A stretch of DNA of 17,259 bases from an uncultured Bacilli bacterium. GTDB lineage: Bacteria > Bacillota_I > Bacilli_A > RF39 > UBA660. Made by a program: the position numbers and the translations under genes. The notes beneath the pieces were generated by a model, which saw only the letters and a list, made by a program, of their open reading frames with translations, searched no databases and was not told the origin of the DNA. The DNA is taken from the NCBI GenBank assembly GCA_947629075.1, contig CANRCI010000016.1:1-17259 (forward strand), written 5' to 3'. This document shows positions 7,372 to 13,519 of the stretch, piece after piece. The first letter of the stretch is position 1. Every line of letters begins with the position of its first letter.

Positions 7372-8424
7372 TTGTTGCGTATCGTCGTTAGTGCTGGTGG
7401 TACTGGTGGACATATTTATCCAGCTTTAGCTATCATAAATAAATTAAAAGAAAAAGATAAAAATTTAGAAGTTTTATACATTGGTACTACAGACAGAATG
7501 GAAGCTGATATCGTACCTAAATTGGGATATCGAAAAAATCCTTTTAAAAATATCAAAGTTTTAACTTCTTTTGTTAGAGGAGTAAAGAAAGCGAAACGCG
7601 AAATAAAAAAATTTAGGCCAGATATCGTTTTAGGCATTGGCGGTTATATAACACTTCCAGTTGTTTTAGCAGCTCACAGTTTGGGGATAAAAACTTTTAT
7701 TCATGAACAAAATTCTATTCCGGGATTATCGAATAAGATTTTAAATCGAGTAGCTGATAAAATTGGGGTTTCATTAGAGAGCAGTATTAAATATTTTGAT
7801 TCTAAAAAAGTTATTTTTACTGGTAATCCACGAAGTGAAGAGGCTTGTAAGGCAGCTAAAGTTAATAAGAGTGAATTTAATTTATCCAAGGATAAGAAAT
7901 TGGTATTAATCGTCATGGGAAGTTTAGGAAGTGCTACTATAAACAATAGTATGAAAGAAATATTACCAGCCTTTAAAGATAAAAATTATGAAGTTTTGTT
8001 TGTAACAGGTAAAAATTATTATGACTATTACCGAGAAATGAAAATACCTAAAAATGTAAAATTAGTACCTTTTTTAGATAATATGTTGGGAGTTTTGAAG
8101 AGTAGTGATTTAATCGTATCGCGTGCTGGAGCCTCAACTATTGCAGAAATTACAGCTTTGGGACTTCCTAGTATTTTGGTTCCTTCTCCTTATGTGACAC
8201 ATAATCACCAAGTAGAAAATGCTTTAGTACTAGAGAGGGCCAATGCTTCCAAAATCATTTATGAGAATGAATTTTCAAAGGATAAATTACTTTCAGAGAT
8301 CGATAATATCTTAAATGATAAAAAGAAATATGATATAATGTGTGATAGTAATCGCAAATTAGGAATTACTAATAGTGCGACTAAAATAAGTGAAATAATA
8401 ATTAATTTAGTGAATGGTGATTAA
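7372..8424 (+). CDS. murG: UDP-GlcNAc:lipid I N-acetylglucosaminyltransferase MurG
   Basis: Transfers GlcNAc from UDP-GlcNAc to lipid I at the inner membrane face, giving lipid II for peptidoglycan. At 350 residues it has the normal length for this GT28 enzyme. In the N-domain, GGTGGHIYP (9-17), GIGGYITLP (88-96) and HEQNSIPG (111-118) are the lipid-I side signatures. In the C-domain, GSLGS (183-187) corresponds to the usual GGSxGA loop, SRAGASTIAE (250-259) is the UDP-GlcNAc motif, and HNHQVENA (277-284) is the conserved end of the nucleotide site. Two tandem TTG codons (7372 and 7375) are both possible starts after GGGAGTGAT (7361-7369); no ATG is available. It heads an operon with murB and divIB. 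Confidence 0.97.
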   Translation: MLRIVVSAGGTGGHIYPALAIINKLKEKDKNLEVLYIGTTDRMEADIVPKLGYRKNPFKNIKVLTSFVRGVKKAKREIKKFRPDIVLGIGGYITLPVVLAAHSLGIKTFIHEQNSIPGLSNKILNRVADKIGVSLESSIKYFDSKKVIFTGNPRSEEACKAAKVNKSEFNLSKDKKLVLIVMGSLGSATINNSMKEILPAFKDKNYEVLFVTGKNYYDYYREMKIPKNVKLVPFLDNMLGVLKSSDLIVSRAGASTIAEITALGLPSILVPSPYVTHNHQVENALVLERANASKIIYENEFSKDKLLSEIDNILNDKKKYDIMCDSNRKLGITNSATKISEIIINLVNGD

Positions 8425-8425
8425 A

Positions 8426-9328
8426 ATGAATGTAGTTGATACAATAAAAAAGATGGATTTAGGAAAAGTAGTAGAGAATGCTTCACTAAAGAATTATACA
8501 ACTTATAAAGTTGGCGGAGATGCATTACTTATTGTTTATCCTAAAGATGTAAAGAGATTGATACAACTTGTTAAATTGTGTCGTGAAAACAGTGTTAAAT
8601 TTAAAGTTTTAGGTTTTGGTTCTAATGTTTTATTTAGTGATAATTTCTACGATGGAATTATAATTAAATTGGATGAATTTAATGAGGTTAAATGGTTCAA
8701 TAACAGTGTTACGGTAGGAGCAGGTTATAGTCTTATGAAGTTGTCACTACAAGCATTGAAGAAAGGCCTATCTGGTTTAGAATTTGCTACTGGTATACCT
8801 GGTAGTATTGGTGGTGCTGTCTATATGAATGCTGGTGCCTATAAACGAGATATGGGATACATCGTCAGTAAAGTACGAGTTTTGACACCTGATTATCGCG
8901 TTATCAATATGAATAATTCAGAACTGGACTTTCACTATCGTTCTTCATTTTTTCAAAAGAATCCAGACTATATCTGTCTTGAAGCAACCTTACTTCTAAA
9001 AAAAGGTAATCGAGAAGAAATGAATGCTTTAGTTAAAGATCGTCGTGAGCGAAGAATGAAATCACAACCTTTAGATTATCCTTCAGCTGGAAGTGTATTC
9101 AGAAATCCTGATGATGTACCAGCTGGTAAATTAATCGATGATTTAGGATTGAAAGGACTTACTAAAGGTGGAGCTAAAGTAAGTGATAAACACGCTAATT
9201 TTATTATAAATATTGGGGGAGCAACAGCTAACGATTTAAAAGAATTGATTACGTTTGTTCATGATACGGTTGAAGAAAATTATGGAATAGATTTGAAAGT
9301 AGAACAAGAATTCGTAAATTGGGAGTAA
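8426..9328 (+). CDS. murB: UDP-N-acetylenolpyruvoylglucosamine reductase MurB (type II)
   Basis: FAD/NADPH enzyme reducing UDP-GlcNAc-enolpyruvate to UDP-MurNAc, the second committed step of cytosolic peptidoglycan precursor synthesis. FAD-binding motifs are TTYKVGG (25-31), FGSNVLFSD (64-72) and GIPGSIGGAVYMNAG (123-137). The catalytic set is visible as Tyr171-Arg172 (YRSSFF), Ser in AGSVFRNP (221-228) and the C-terminal Glu in EQEF (probably E295). The 300-residue length and FIIN close to the C-terminus agree with the type II enzymes of Firmicutes. The frame is open to ATG 8414, but that lies inside murG and lacks a ribosome site; ATG 8426 follows GGTGAT (8416-8421) with the spacing also used in the AI-2E gene. 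The murG stop ends one base before it. Confidence 0.97.
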   Translation: MNVVDTIKKMDLGKVVENASLKNYTTYKVGGDALLIVYPKDVKRLIQLVKLCRENSVKFKVLGFGSNVLFSDNFYDGIIIKLDEFNEVKWFNNSVTVGAGYSLMKLSLQALKKGLSGLEFATGIPGSIGGAVYMNAGAYKRDMGYIVSKVRVLTPDYRVINMNNSELDFHYRSSFFQKNPDYICLEATLLLKKGNREEMNALVKDRRERRMKSQPLDYPSAGSVFRNPDDVPAGKLIDDLGLKGLTKGGAKVSDKHANFIINIGGATANDLKELITFVHDTVEENYGIDLKVEQEFVNWE

Positions 9329-9334
9329 TGCTTT

Positions 9335-10027
9335 ATGGCAAAGAAAGTTAAGAAGAGAAGACTTAAAATTTTACCTTGTTTAATATTAGTGGTAATCCTG
9401 ATATTCATATACTTAATAGTAGAGTTTCTACTAGATGTTAAGACGATGAATATTTTTATTCATGGTAATAATCTTCTTAGCGATCAAGAAATTATTGATC
9501 TCGGTGGACTTTCTAATTATCCCAGTTTTTTAAAGACATTTCCCTCTAGTGTAGAACATAGAATATTAAAAAATCCATTAGTTAAAAGTGTCGATGTAAA
9601 ACCAAAATTTTTTAATGTCTTCGATATTACTGTTGAAGAAAAAGAAATAATTTTTTATGACAACAATAGTGAGAAATACGTTCTAAGTGATGGTAGTAAA
9701 GTAGAGTTGAATGATATAAATGGAGTTCCTGTTCTTTTGAACTATATTCCAGATACTGTCTCTAATACATTCATAACTCGTTTTGCACTCATCTCACCAT
9801 CGATAAGGGAACACATATCAGAGATAAAGTATGAACCATCCAGTTATGATTCCACCCGTTTTTTATTTTATATGAGTGATGGCAATTACGTCTATATCAA
9901 TAATTCCAGTTTAGATTCGATTAAATATTATGATACTATTTATCCTAATTTAGATGGTAAGAAAGGAATCCTTTATCTAGATTCTGGTTATGGTGAAGCA
10001 AGTCAATTTAAGATTTTAGAAAAATAA
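9335..10027 (+). CDS. divIB: Cell-division protein DivIB/FtsQ
   Basis: A bitopic divisome protein that links early and late division proteins and regulates septal peptidoglycan synthesis with FtsL/DivIC. It shows a short basic cytoplasmic tail (KKVKKRRLK), one membrane segment (about 12-33), and a POTRA domain (about 36-103) that starts with MNIFIHGNNLLSDQEI, the typical 'v.G...ls..eI' pattern. A beta domain fills the remainder (about 104-230). At 230 residues it is slightly shorter than most DivIB proteins and lacks a long C-terminal tail. GGGAG (9321-9325), overlapping the end of murB, sets the start at 9335. Family assignment rests on topology, POTRA pattern and the murG-murB-divIB gene order, which is common in Firmicutes. 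Confidence 0.9.
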   Translation: MAKKVKKRRLKILPCLILVVILIFIYLIVEFLLDVKTMNIFIHGNNLLSDQEIIDLGGLSNYPSFLKTFPSSVEHRILKNPLVKSVDVKPKFFNVFDITVEEKEIIFYDNNSEKYVLSDGSKVELNDINGVPVLLNYIPDTVSNTFITRFALISPSIREHISEIKYEPSSYDSTRFLFYMSDGNYVYINNSSLDSIKYYDTIYPNLDGKKGILYLDSGYGEASQFKILEK

Positions 10028-10057
10028 AAAAGTTAGGAATGATTTTCCTAACTTTTT
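10027..10057. terminator. Bidirectional terminator between divIB and the minus-strand small gene
   Basis: A perfect 13-bp stem, AAAAAGTTAGGAA (10027-10039) with TTCCTAACTTTTT (10045-10057), has a 5-base loop. It is A-rich on one side and T-rich on the other, so it works in both directions. It overlaps the last base of divIB and the stop codon of the convergent gene (10056-10058). Confidence 0.9.
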
Positions 10058-10271
10058 AAAAATAATTGTTATAGGTTGGATATTGATAATATGGATATGG
10101 GTATGGATACGGATAGTAAACTGGATAATAGTTTTGATTGTTATTAGCAAGAGCACTTCCAGCCAAACCACCTAAAATGAATGGAACAGCGAAACCACCA
10201 CCAAAGAAACGATCACCATTGTTTCTAGAAAAACCGTTTCTGTTCATTGGATAATATCTTTGATTATACAT
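10056..10271 (-). CDS. Small Gly-rich, Tyr/Pro-rich protein of unknown function
   Basis: 71 residues. A polar, Asn/Arg/Tyr-rich start (1-23) is followed by a Gly/Ala hydrophobic stretch (about 24-42, GGGFAVPFILGG...) with small-residue spacing, then a tail made almost only of Tyr, Pro and Asn (44-71, including YPYPYPYPYY). Short proteins with this layout are common in Bacillota and are usually annotated hypothetical; some spore-coat proteins have similar Tyr/Pro composition, but nothing here proves a coat role. It is clearly a real gene: an excellent AAGGAGGT lies 5 bases before the ATG, and a terminator follows. A candidate TATTAT -10 is present upstream. It has its own unit, between convergent divIB and the metallophosphatase gene upstream on the same strand. 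Confidence 0.8.
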   Translation of the reverse strand: MYNQRYYPMNRNGFSRNNGDRFFGGGFAVPFILGGLAGSALANNNQNYYPVYYPYPYPYPYYQYPTYNNYF

Positions 10272-10289
10272 TTTATACCTCCTTACTTT

Positions 10290-10318
10290 ATAATATGAAA
10301 TAAAGTTGGGGTGATGTA
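10290..10318 (-). promoter_or_regulatory. Weak candidate promoter of the small Tyr/Pro-rich gene
   Basis: On the minus strand TATTAT (10295-10290) lies just before the strong AAGGAGGT ribosome site (10284-10277). The hexamer at 17-base spacing (TACATC) is a poor -35. The gene lies downstream of another terminator, so a promoter is expected here. Confidence 0.4.
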
Positions 10319-10324
10319 GTACAT

Positions 10325-10353
10325 AAAAAAATAGTTTATTTAAACTATTTTTT
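10325..10353 (-). terminator. Terminator of the protease-metallophosphatase unit
   Basis: A long A/T stem, 10326-10338 with 10341-10353, overlaps the last two Lys codons and TAG stop (10345-10347) of the metallophosphatase gene and ends in seven Ts on the minus strand (10331-10325). Confidence 0.82.
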
Positions 10354-11250
10354 AAGTCTTATAAAATTTATACTTGGATGATTAAACAATCTGAAAGGAA
10401 GGACAGTTGTACCAATTCCACCAGATACGAAAAGGTGGGTATCACCAATTTTGTAGTATGGTTCCGAATATTTTTCAGCGCCTTCAATCTTGACCAGTGA
10501 CTCAACATAAGGTAATCTGACTTGACCATTATGTGAATGTCCACTCAAAGCGAGATCAACTTGGTAGTCGATTAAAATATCATCAATACTATCCGGTTCA
10601 TGTAGTAGGGTAACAGTATATATTTCATTGTTGTTATCTTTAAAGTATTCAAACGCTTTTTTAATATCAGTATTACCATTTATTTTATCTCCGATTCCAT
10701 TGATTAGAATTGGATTATTATCTTTTTGATAGATTAAGTCATAGGAATTTTCTAAATTTTTAAAGCCAGCCTTTTCCATGATTTCGTAAGCTGTATTACC
10801 ATCGTGATTTCCAAATACAGCATATTTTCCAAGTTTAGCATCGATTTTGCTTAAATAATCGATGAGTTTTTCTTTATCATTATCAGTTAAATCTTTTTCT
10901 AAAAGATCACCAGTAAAGACTACTATATCGGGATTTAATTTATTAATTTCATTTTTTAATTTTTCGATATCTAAGATAGTAGTAGAACTTCCCACATGCG
11001 TATCACTAAATTGAACAATTTTAGTAGATATAAAACTATCAGGTAGTTTTTTAGAACTTATTGTCGTCTCTTTAATTATCAAACCATAAGTACCTAAATA
11101 TCTTAAAATAGCATAGATGAGGAATAGAATGACGACGATGACCGTAAAAAACTTTCCCAATTTAAAACCAGTGCTTTTTATTTTTTCAATATTTTCTTCA
11201 AGTATCAATTCCCTTTGCATTTTTTCATTTTTTTGTTCACGTGTTACCAT
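10345..11250 (-). CDS. Membrane-anchored calcineurin-like metallophosphatase (YkuE/YaeI-like)
   Basis: A 301-residue phosphohydrolase of the calcineurin-like metallophosphoesterase superfamily. The dinuclear metal site is complete: FSDTHVG (D83, H85), TGDLLE (D115), GNHD (N148, H149), LLHEPD (H217) and SGHSHNGQ (H238, H240). A charged N-terminal region (1-30) and a membrane segment (about 33-52) place the catalytic domain next to the membrane, most likely outside. This layout matches YaeI/YkuE-type proteins, related to UDP-2,3-diacylglucosamine hydrolases but of uncertain substrate in Gram-positives. The start ATG (11250) lies within the stop region of the protease gene (ATGGTAA), a 7-base overlap that suggests translational coupling. 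Its ribosome site is only a GGGG run. The substrate cannot be told from sequence. Confidence 0.92.
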   Translation of the reverse strand: MVTREQKNEKMQRELILEENIEKIKSTGFKLGKFFTVIVVILFLIYAILRYLGTYGLIIKETTISSKKLPDSFISTKIVQFSDTHVGSSTTILDIEKLKNEINKLNPDIVVFTGDLLEKDLTDNDKEKLIDYLSKIDAKLGKYAVFGNHDGNTAYEIMEKAGFKNLENSYDLIYQKDNNPILINGIGDKINGNTDIKKAFEYFKDNNNEIYTVTLLHEPDSIDDILIDYQVDLALSGHSHNGQVRLPYVESLVKIEGAEKYSEPYYKIGDTHLFVSGGIGTTVLPFRLFNHPSINFIRLKK

Positions 11251-11978
11251 AAGATTACCCCAGCTAATAAAAAGTTAAGAAAAGCAATACTGGTATTATG
11301 AATTATATGAATAATTATCGATGGCCATACATTTTTAGTATCAGCCATAATAAAGGCAAAAGATATTCCTAGTGAACAGTAAGGAATTAAATATAGAAAC
11401 TCCGCTACCGACGTAAAAGATGTAATGATGTGTAGAGATCCAAATATTAAACCACTACTAATTATAAAAGCCCATTTATTTTTAATCGCATCATAGAAAG
11501 CTTTTCTAAAAATTAATTCTTCCACCACTGGACCAATAAAAGCAATACTTAACCCATAGATAAAAGGAGAAGTATCTAGAAGAGTATTAACTCTAGTTTC
11601 ATTACTTGCAATGCCAATACCCAACTTTTGAATTAAAAAATTAGACGCAATCATAATTATGAGACCAATTATCCAATATCTAAAAGCTGTATCCATTTTA
11701 ATCAGAGGATCTTTTTTCAATTTTTTAAAATCAGCAATTAAATCTTTACGATAAACGATAAGTAAAAATATCATCAGAAGAAAAGATGGAGTAATATTTA
11801 AGATATTTTTCCCTAAATTAGAAAAACTATTGATATCGATATTAAATAAATTTATAAAGATTAAAACAATATATGAAGAACTAAAAAATAGTATGAAAAG
11901 AATTAGTAGTATTATATAGTTTTTATACTTTAAAAACAATTCTTTTATTTCATTGAAAAAGTCTTTTAAGATATCCAT
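11244..11978 (-). CDS. CPBP-family intramembrane metalloprotease (Rce1/Abi-like)
   Basis: A 244-residue polytopic membrane protein with about six to eight hydrophobic segments. The CPBP (Abi, PF02517-type) motifs are intact: EELIFRKAF with E153, E154 and R158; FGSLHI with H183; and HIIHN with H224 and N228. These residues form the glutamate/histidine active site within the membrane in Rce1-like proteases. The start follows GGAGG at 11987-11983 on the minus strand. It overlaps the metallophosphatase gene by 7 bases, so the two are one operon, divergent from murC. Family members take part in signal processing, bacteriocin immunity or unknown tasks. There is no bacteriocin gene nearby, so the substrate is unknown. 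Confidence 0.92.
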   Translation of the reverse strand: MDILKDFFNEIKELFLKYKNYIILLILFILFFSSSYIVLIFINLFNIDINSFSNLGKNILNITPSFLLMIFLLIVYRKDLIADFKKLKKDPLIKMDTAFRYWIIGLIIMIASNFLIQKLGIGIASNETRVNTLLDTSPFIYGLSIAFIGPVVEELIFRKAFYDAIKNKWAFIISSGLIFGSLHIITSFTSVAEFLYLIPYCSLGISFAFIMADTKNVWPSIIIHIIHNTSIAFLNFLLAGVILW

Positions 11979-11994
11979 AATTCCTCCATTATCT

Positions 11995-12023
11995 ATTATA
12001 CTATTTTTATTTTAAATAATTTT
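11995..12023 (-). promoter_or_regulatory. Probable promoter of the protease-metallophosphatase unit
   Basis: A perfect TATAAT on the minus strand (12000-11995) lies 22 bases before the start codon. No convincing -35 is seen (AAAATT at 17-base spacing). It is divergent from the murC promoter, with about 87 bases between the two -10 elements. Confidence 0.65.
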
Positions 12024-12064
12024 AAATAGGTATGTCAATAAAATCGCGAACATTATGAAAAAAA

Positions 12065-12093
12065 GTGTAAATCAATAATAATAATGCTATAAT
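12065..12093 (+). promoter_or_regulatory. Probable promoter of murC
   Basis: An extended -10, TGCTATAAT (12085-12093), has a perfect TATAAT at 12088-12093. The hexamer at 17-base spacing (GTGTAA, 12065-12070) is weak, as in the other extended -10 promoters here. Confidence 0.75.
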
Positions 12094-12117
12094 ATATTAT
12101 GAGAAGAGGTGTTCGTT

Positions 12118-13428
12118 ATGAAATATTATTGCATTGGAATTAAGGGAGCAGGAATGTCAACCCTTGCCGGTCTTCTTTATGATTTAGGTGACGAAGTTAG
12201 TGGTTATGATGATGCGCGTGGTCATAAATTTACTGAAGAAGGTTTGGAGAAACGTGGCATAAAAATCTATTATGATCGCGATCAAGATATTGATAAAGAT
12301 ACGATTGTTACTTATTCGAAAGCTTTTAAAAGTGATCATCCAGAATTAGTTAGAGTAAGAGAATTGGGGTTAAAAATAAAAGAGTACAACCAAGTAGTTG
12401 GCGATATAACTAAAAGATTTAATACCGTTGGAGTTTCTGGAACCCATGGTAAGACGACGACCAGTTTATTGATTAGTAATATTATCGATAATACTTTAGG
12501 ATGTAATTATTTTGTCGGAGATGGTACTTCACATGCCGATAGTAAAAACGATATTTTTGTTATCGAAAGTGATGAGTACAATAAACATTTTTTAGCTTAT
12601 CAACCTAGTATTGCAGTTATTACTAATATCGAATTGGATCACGTTGAATGTTATCCAGGAGGAATTGCTGAGATACGCGATACGTTTAAAGAGTTTGGAA
12701 ATAAAAGTAACCTAGTAGTAGCTTGTGGTGATGATGAAAATATTCGTAAGATTAAATTTGATAAAGAAGTAATTTATTACGGTTTTAATGATAATAATGA
12801 TGTCGTTTGTAAAAATGTTAAATTGACTAGTGAAGGTAGTAGTTTTGATTGTTATATCAAAGGAAAATTATTTGGACATTTCGACTTACCACTTTTTGGA
12901 CGTCATATGATTTTAAATGCTCTAGCAGCTATTATCGTTTGTGATCACTATGGCATTTCTAAAGATGATATCATCAAATACATGAAAGAGTTTAAAGGAG
13001 CTAAAAGAAGATTTAAAGAGTATGTCTATGGCAATGTAGTAGTAATAGATGATTATGCTCACCATCCAACTGAGATAAAAGTAACTATTGAATCAGCTCG
13101 TCAGAAATATCCTGATAAAGAAATAGTTGCAATCTTTTTACCTAATACTTATTCGCGAACTGAAGCGTTGAAAGATGAGTTTATCGAAGTGTTAAAAGAA
13201 GCTGATAAAGCTTATGTCATGGACATTCACTGTGATCGTGAGACTCAAGAAGAATATCCAAATGTGTCAAGTGAAATGCTTCGTAAAGAAATTCCTAACG
13301 CTGAGAATGTAAGCGTCGATACAGTTGAAAAACTATTAATTCATAAGAACAGTGTTTTATGTTTTATGAGTTGTACTAATATTTATGAAATCGAAGATAA
13401 ATACAAAGAATTAATCGCTAAAGAATAA
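12118..13428 (+). CDS. murC: UDP-N-acetylmuramate--L-alanine ligase MurC
   Basis: ATP-dependent cytosolic ligase adding the first amino acid (L-Ala) to UDP-MurNAc. 436 residues, normal for the family. The N-terminal Rossmann domain has GIKGAGMS (7-14). The central ATPase domain has the P-loop VSGTHGKTTT (106-115), the magnesium/substrate region ESDEYNKHFL (150-159) and TNIELDHVE (169-177). The C-domain has the linker GRHMILNALAA, the motif DDYAHHPTEI and FLPNTYSRTEA. In that last motif the commonly seen PH is PN. A GTG nine bases upstream (12109) keeps the frame, but GAGGTG (12106-12111) is the ribosome site for ATG 12118. The gene has its own promoter and terminator and stands apart from murG-murB. 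Confidence 0.97.
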   Translation: MKYYCIGIKGAGMSTLAGLLYDLGDEVSGYDDARGHKFTEEGLEKRGIKIYYDRDQDIDKDTIVTYSKAFKSDHPELVRVRELGLKIKEYNQVVGDITKRFNTVGVSGTHGKTTTSLLISNIIDNTLGCNYFVGDGTSHADSKNDIFVIESDEYNKHFLAYQPSIAVITNIELDHVECYPGGIAEIRDTFKEFGNKSNLVVACGDDENIRKIKFDKEVIYYGFNDNNDVVCKNVKLTSEGSSFDCYIKGKLFGHFDLPLFGRHMILNALAAIIVCDHYGISKDDIIKYMKEFKGAKRRFKEYVYGNVVVIDDYAHHPTEIKVTIESARQKYPDKEIVAIFLPNTYSRTEALKDEFIEVLKEADKAYVMDIHCDRETQEEYPNVSSEMLRKEIPNAENVSVDTVEKLLIHKNSVLCFMSCTNIYEIEDKYKELIAKE

Positions 13429-13451
13429 AAGACTTTTGAAGTCTTTTTTTT
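13427..13451 (+). terminator. Terminator of murC
   Basis: A perfect 9-bp stem, AAAAGACTT (13427-13435) with AAGTCTTTT (13439-13447), has a 3-base loop and eight Ts. It begins within the murC stop codon. Confidence 0.9.
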
Positions 13452-13460
13452 AATTAGTTC

Positions 13461-13489
13461 TTTAATAAAATTAAAAATTAATATATAAT
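13461..13489 (+). promoter_or_regulatory. Candidate promoter of rel-dtd-AI-2E unit
   Basis: TATAAT at 13484-13489 with TTTAAT at 17-base spacing (13461-13466). The region is extremely AT-rich and a second -10-like TATTAT-type sequence lies a few bases further on, so the exact element is uncertain. Confidence 0.5.
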
Positions 13490-13519
13490 TATTATATAGT
13501 TTGCGAGGAGATGAGGCCT

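Noticed and set aside
7416..7637. Minus-strand ORF of 73 codons within murG
   Set aside because: Shadow of murG with no ribosome site or recognisable domain.
7701..7946. Minus-strand ORF of 81 codons within murG
   Set aside because: Shadow of murG with no ribosome site; the plus strand carries conserved MurG motifs here.
10087..10130. Short GGATAT-type direct repeats as a regulatory array
   Set aside because: They are the codons of the YPYP tail of the small minus-strand protein.
11979..12117. Possible operator in the divergent protease/murC intergenic region
   Set aside because: Only AT-rich direct repeats of ATTTTAAAT type are visible; these are expected by chance at this base composition.
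13511..13519. ATG 13511 as start of rel
   Set aside because: It touches the GAGGAG ribosome site with no spacing. GTG 13520 is nine bases away and fits.
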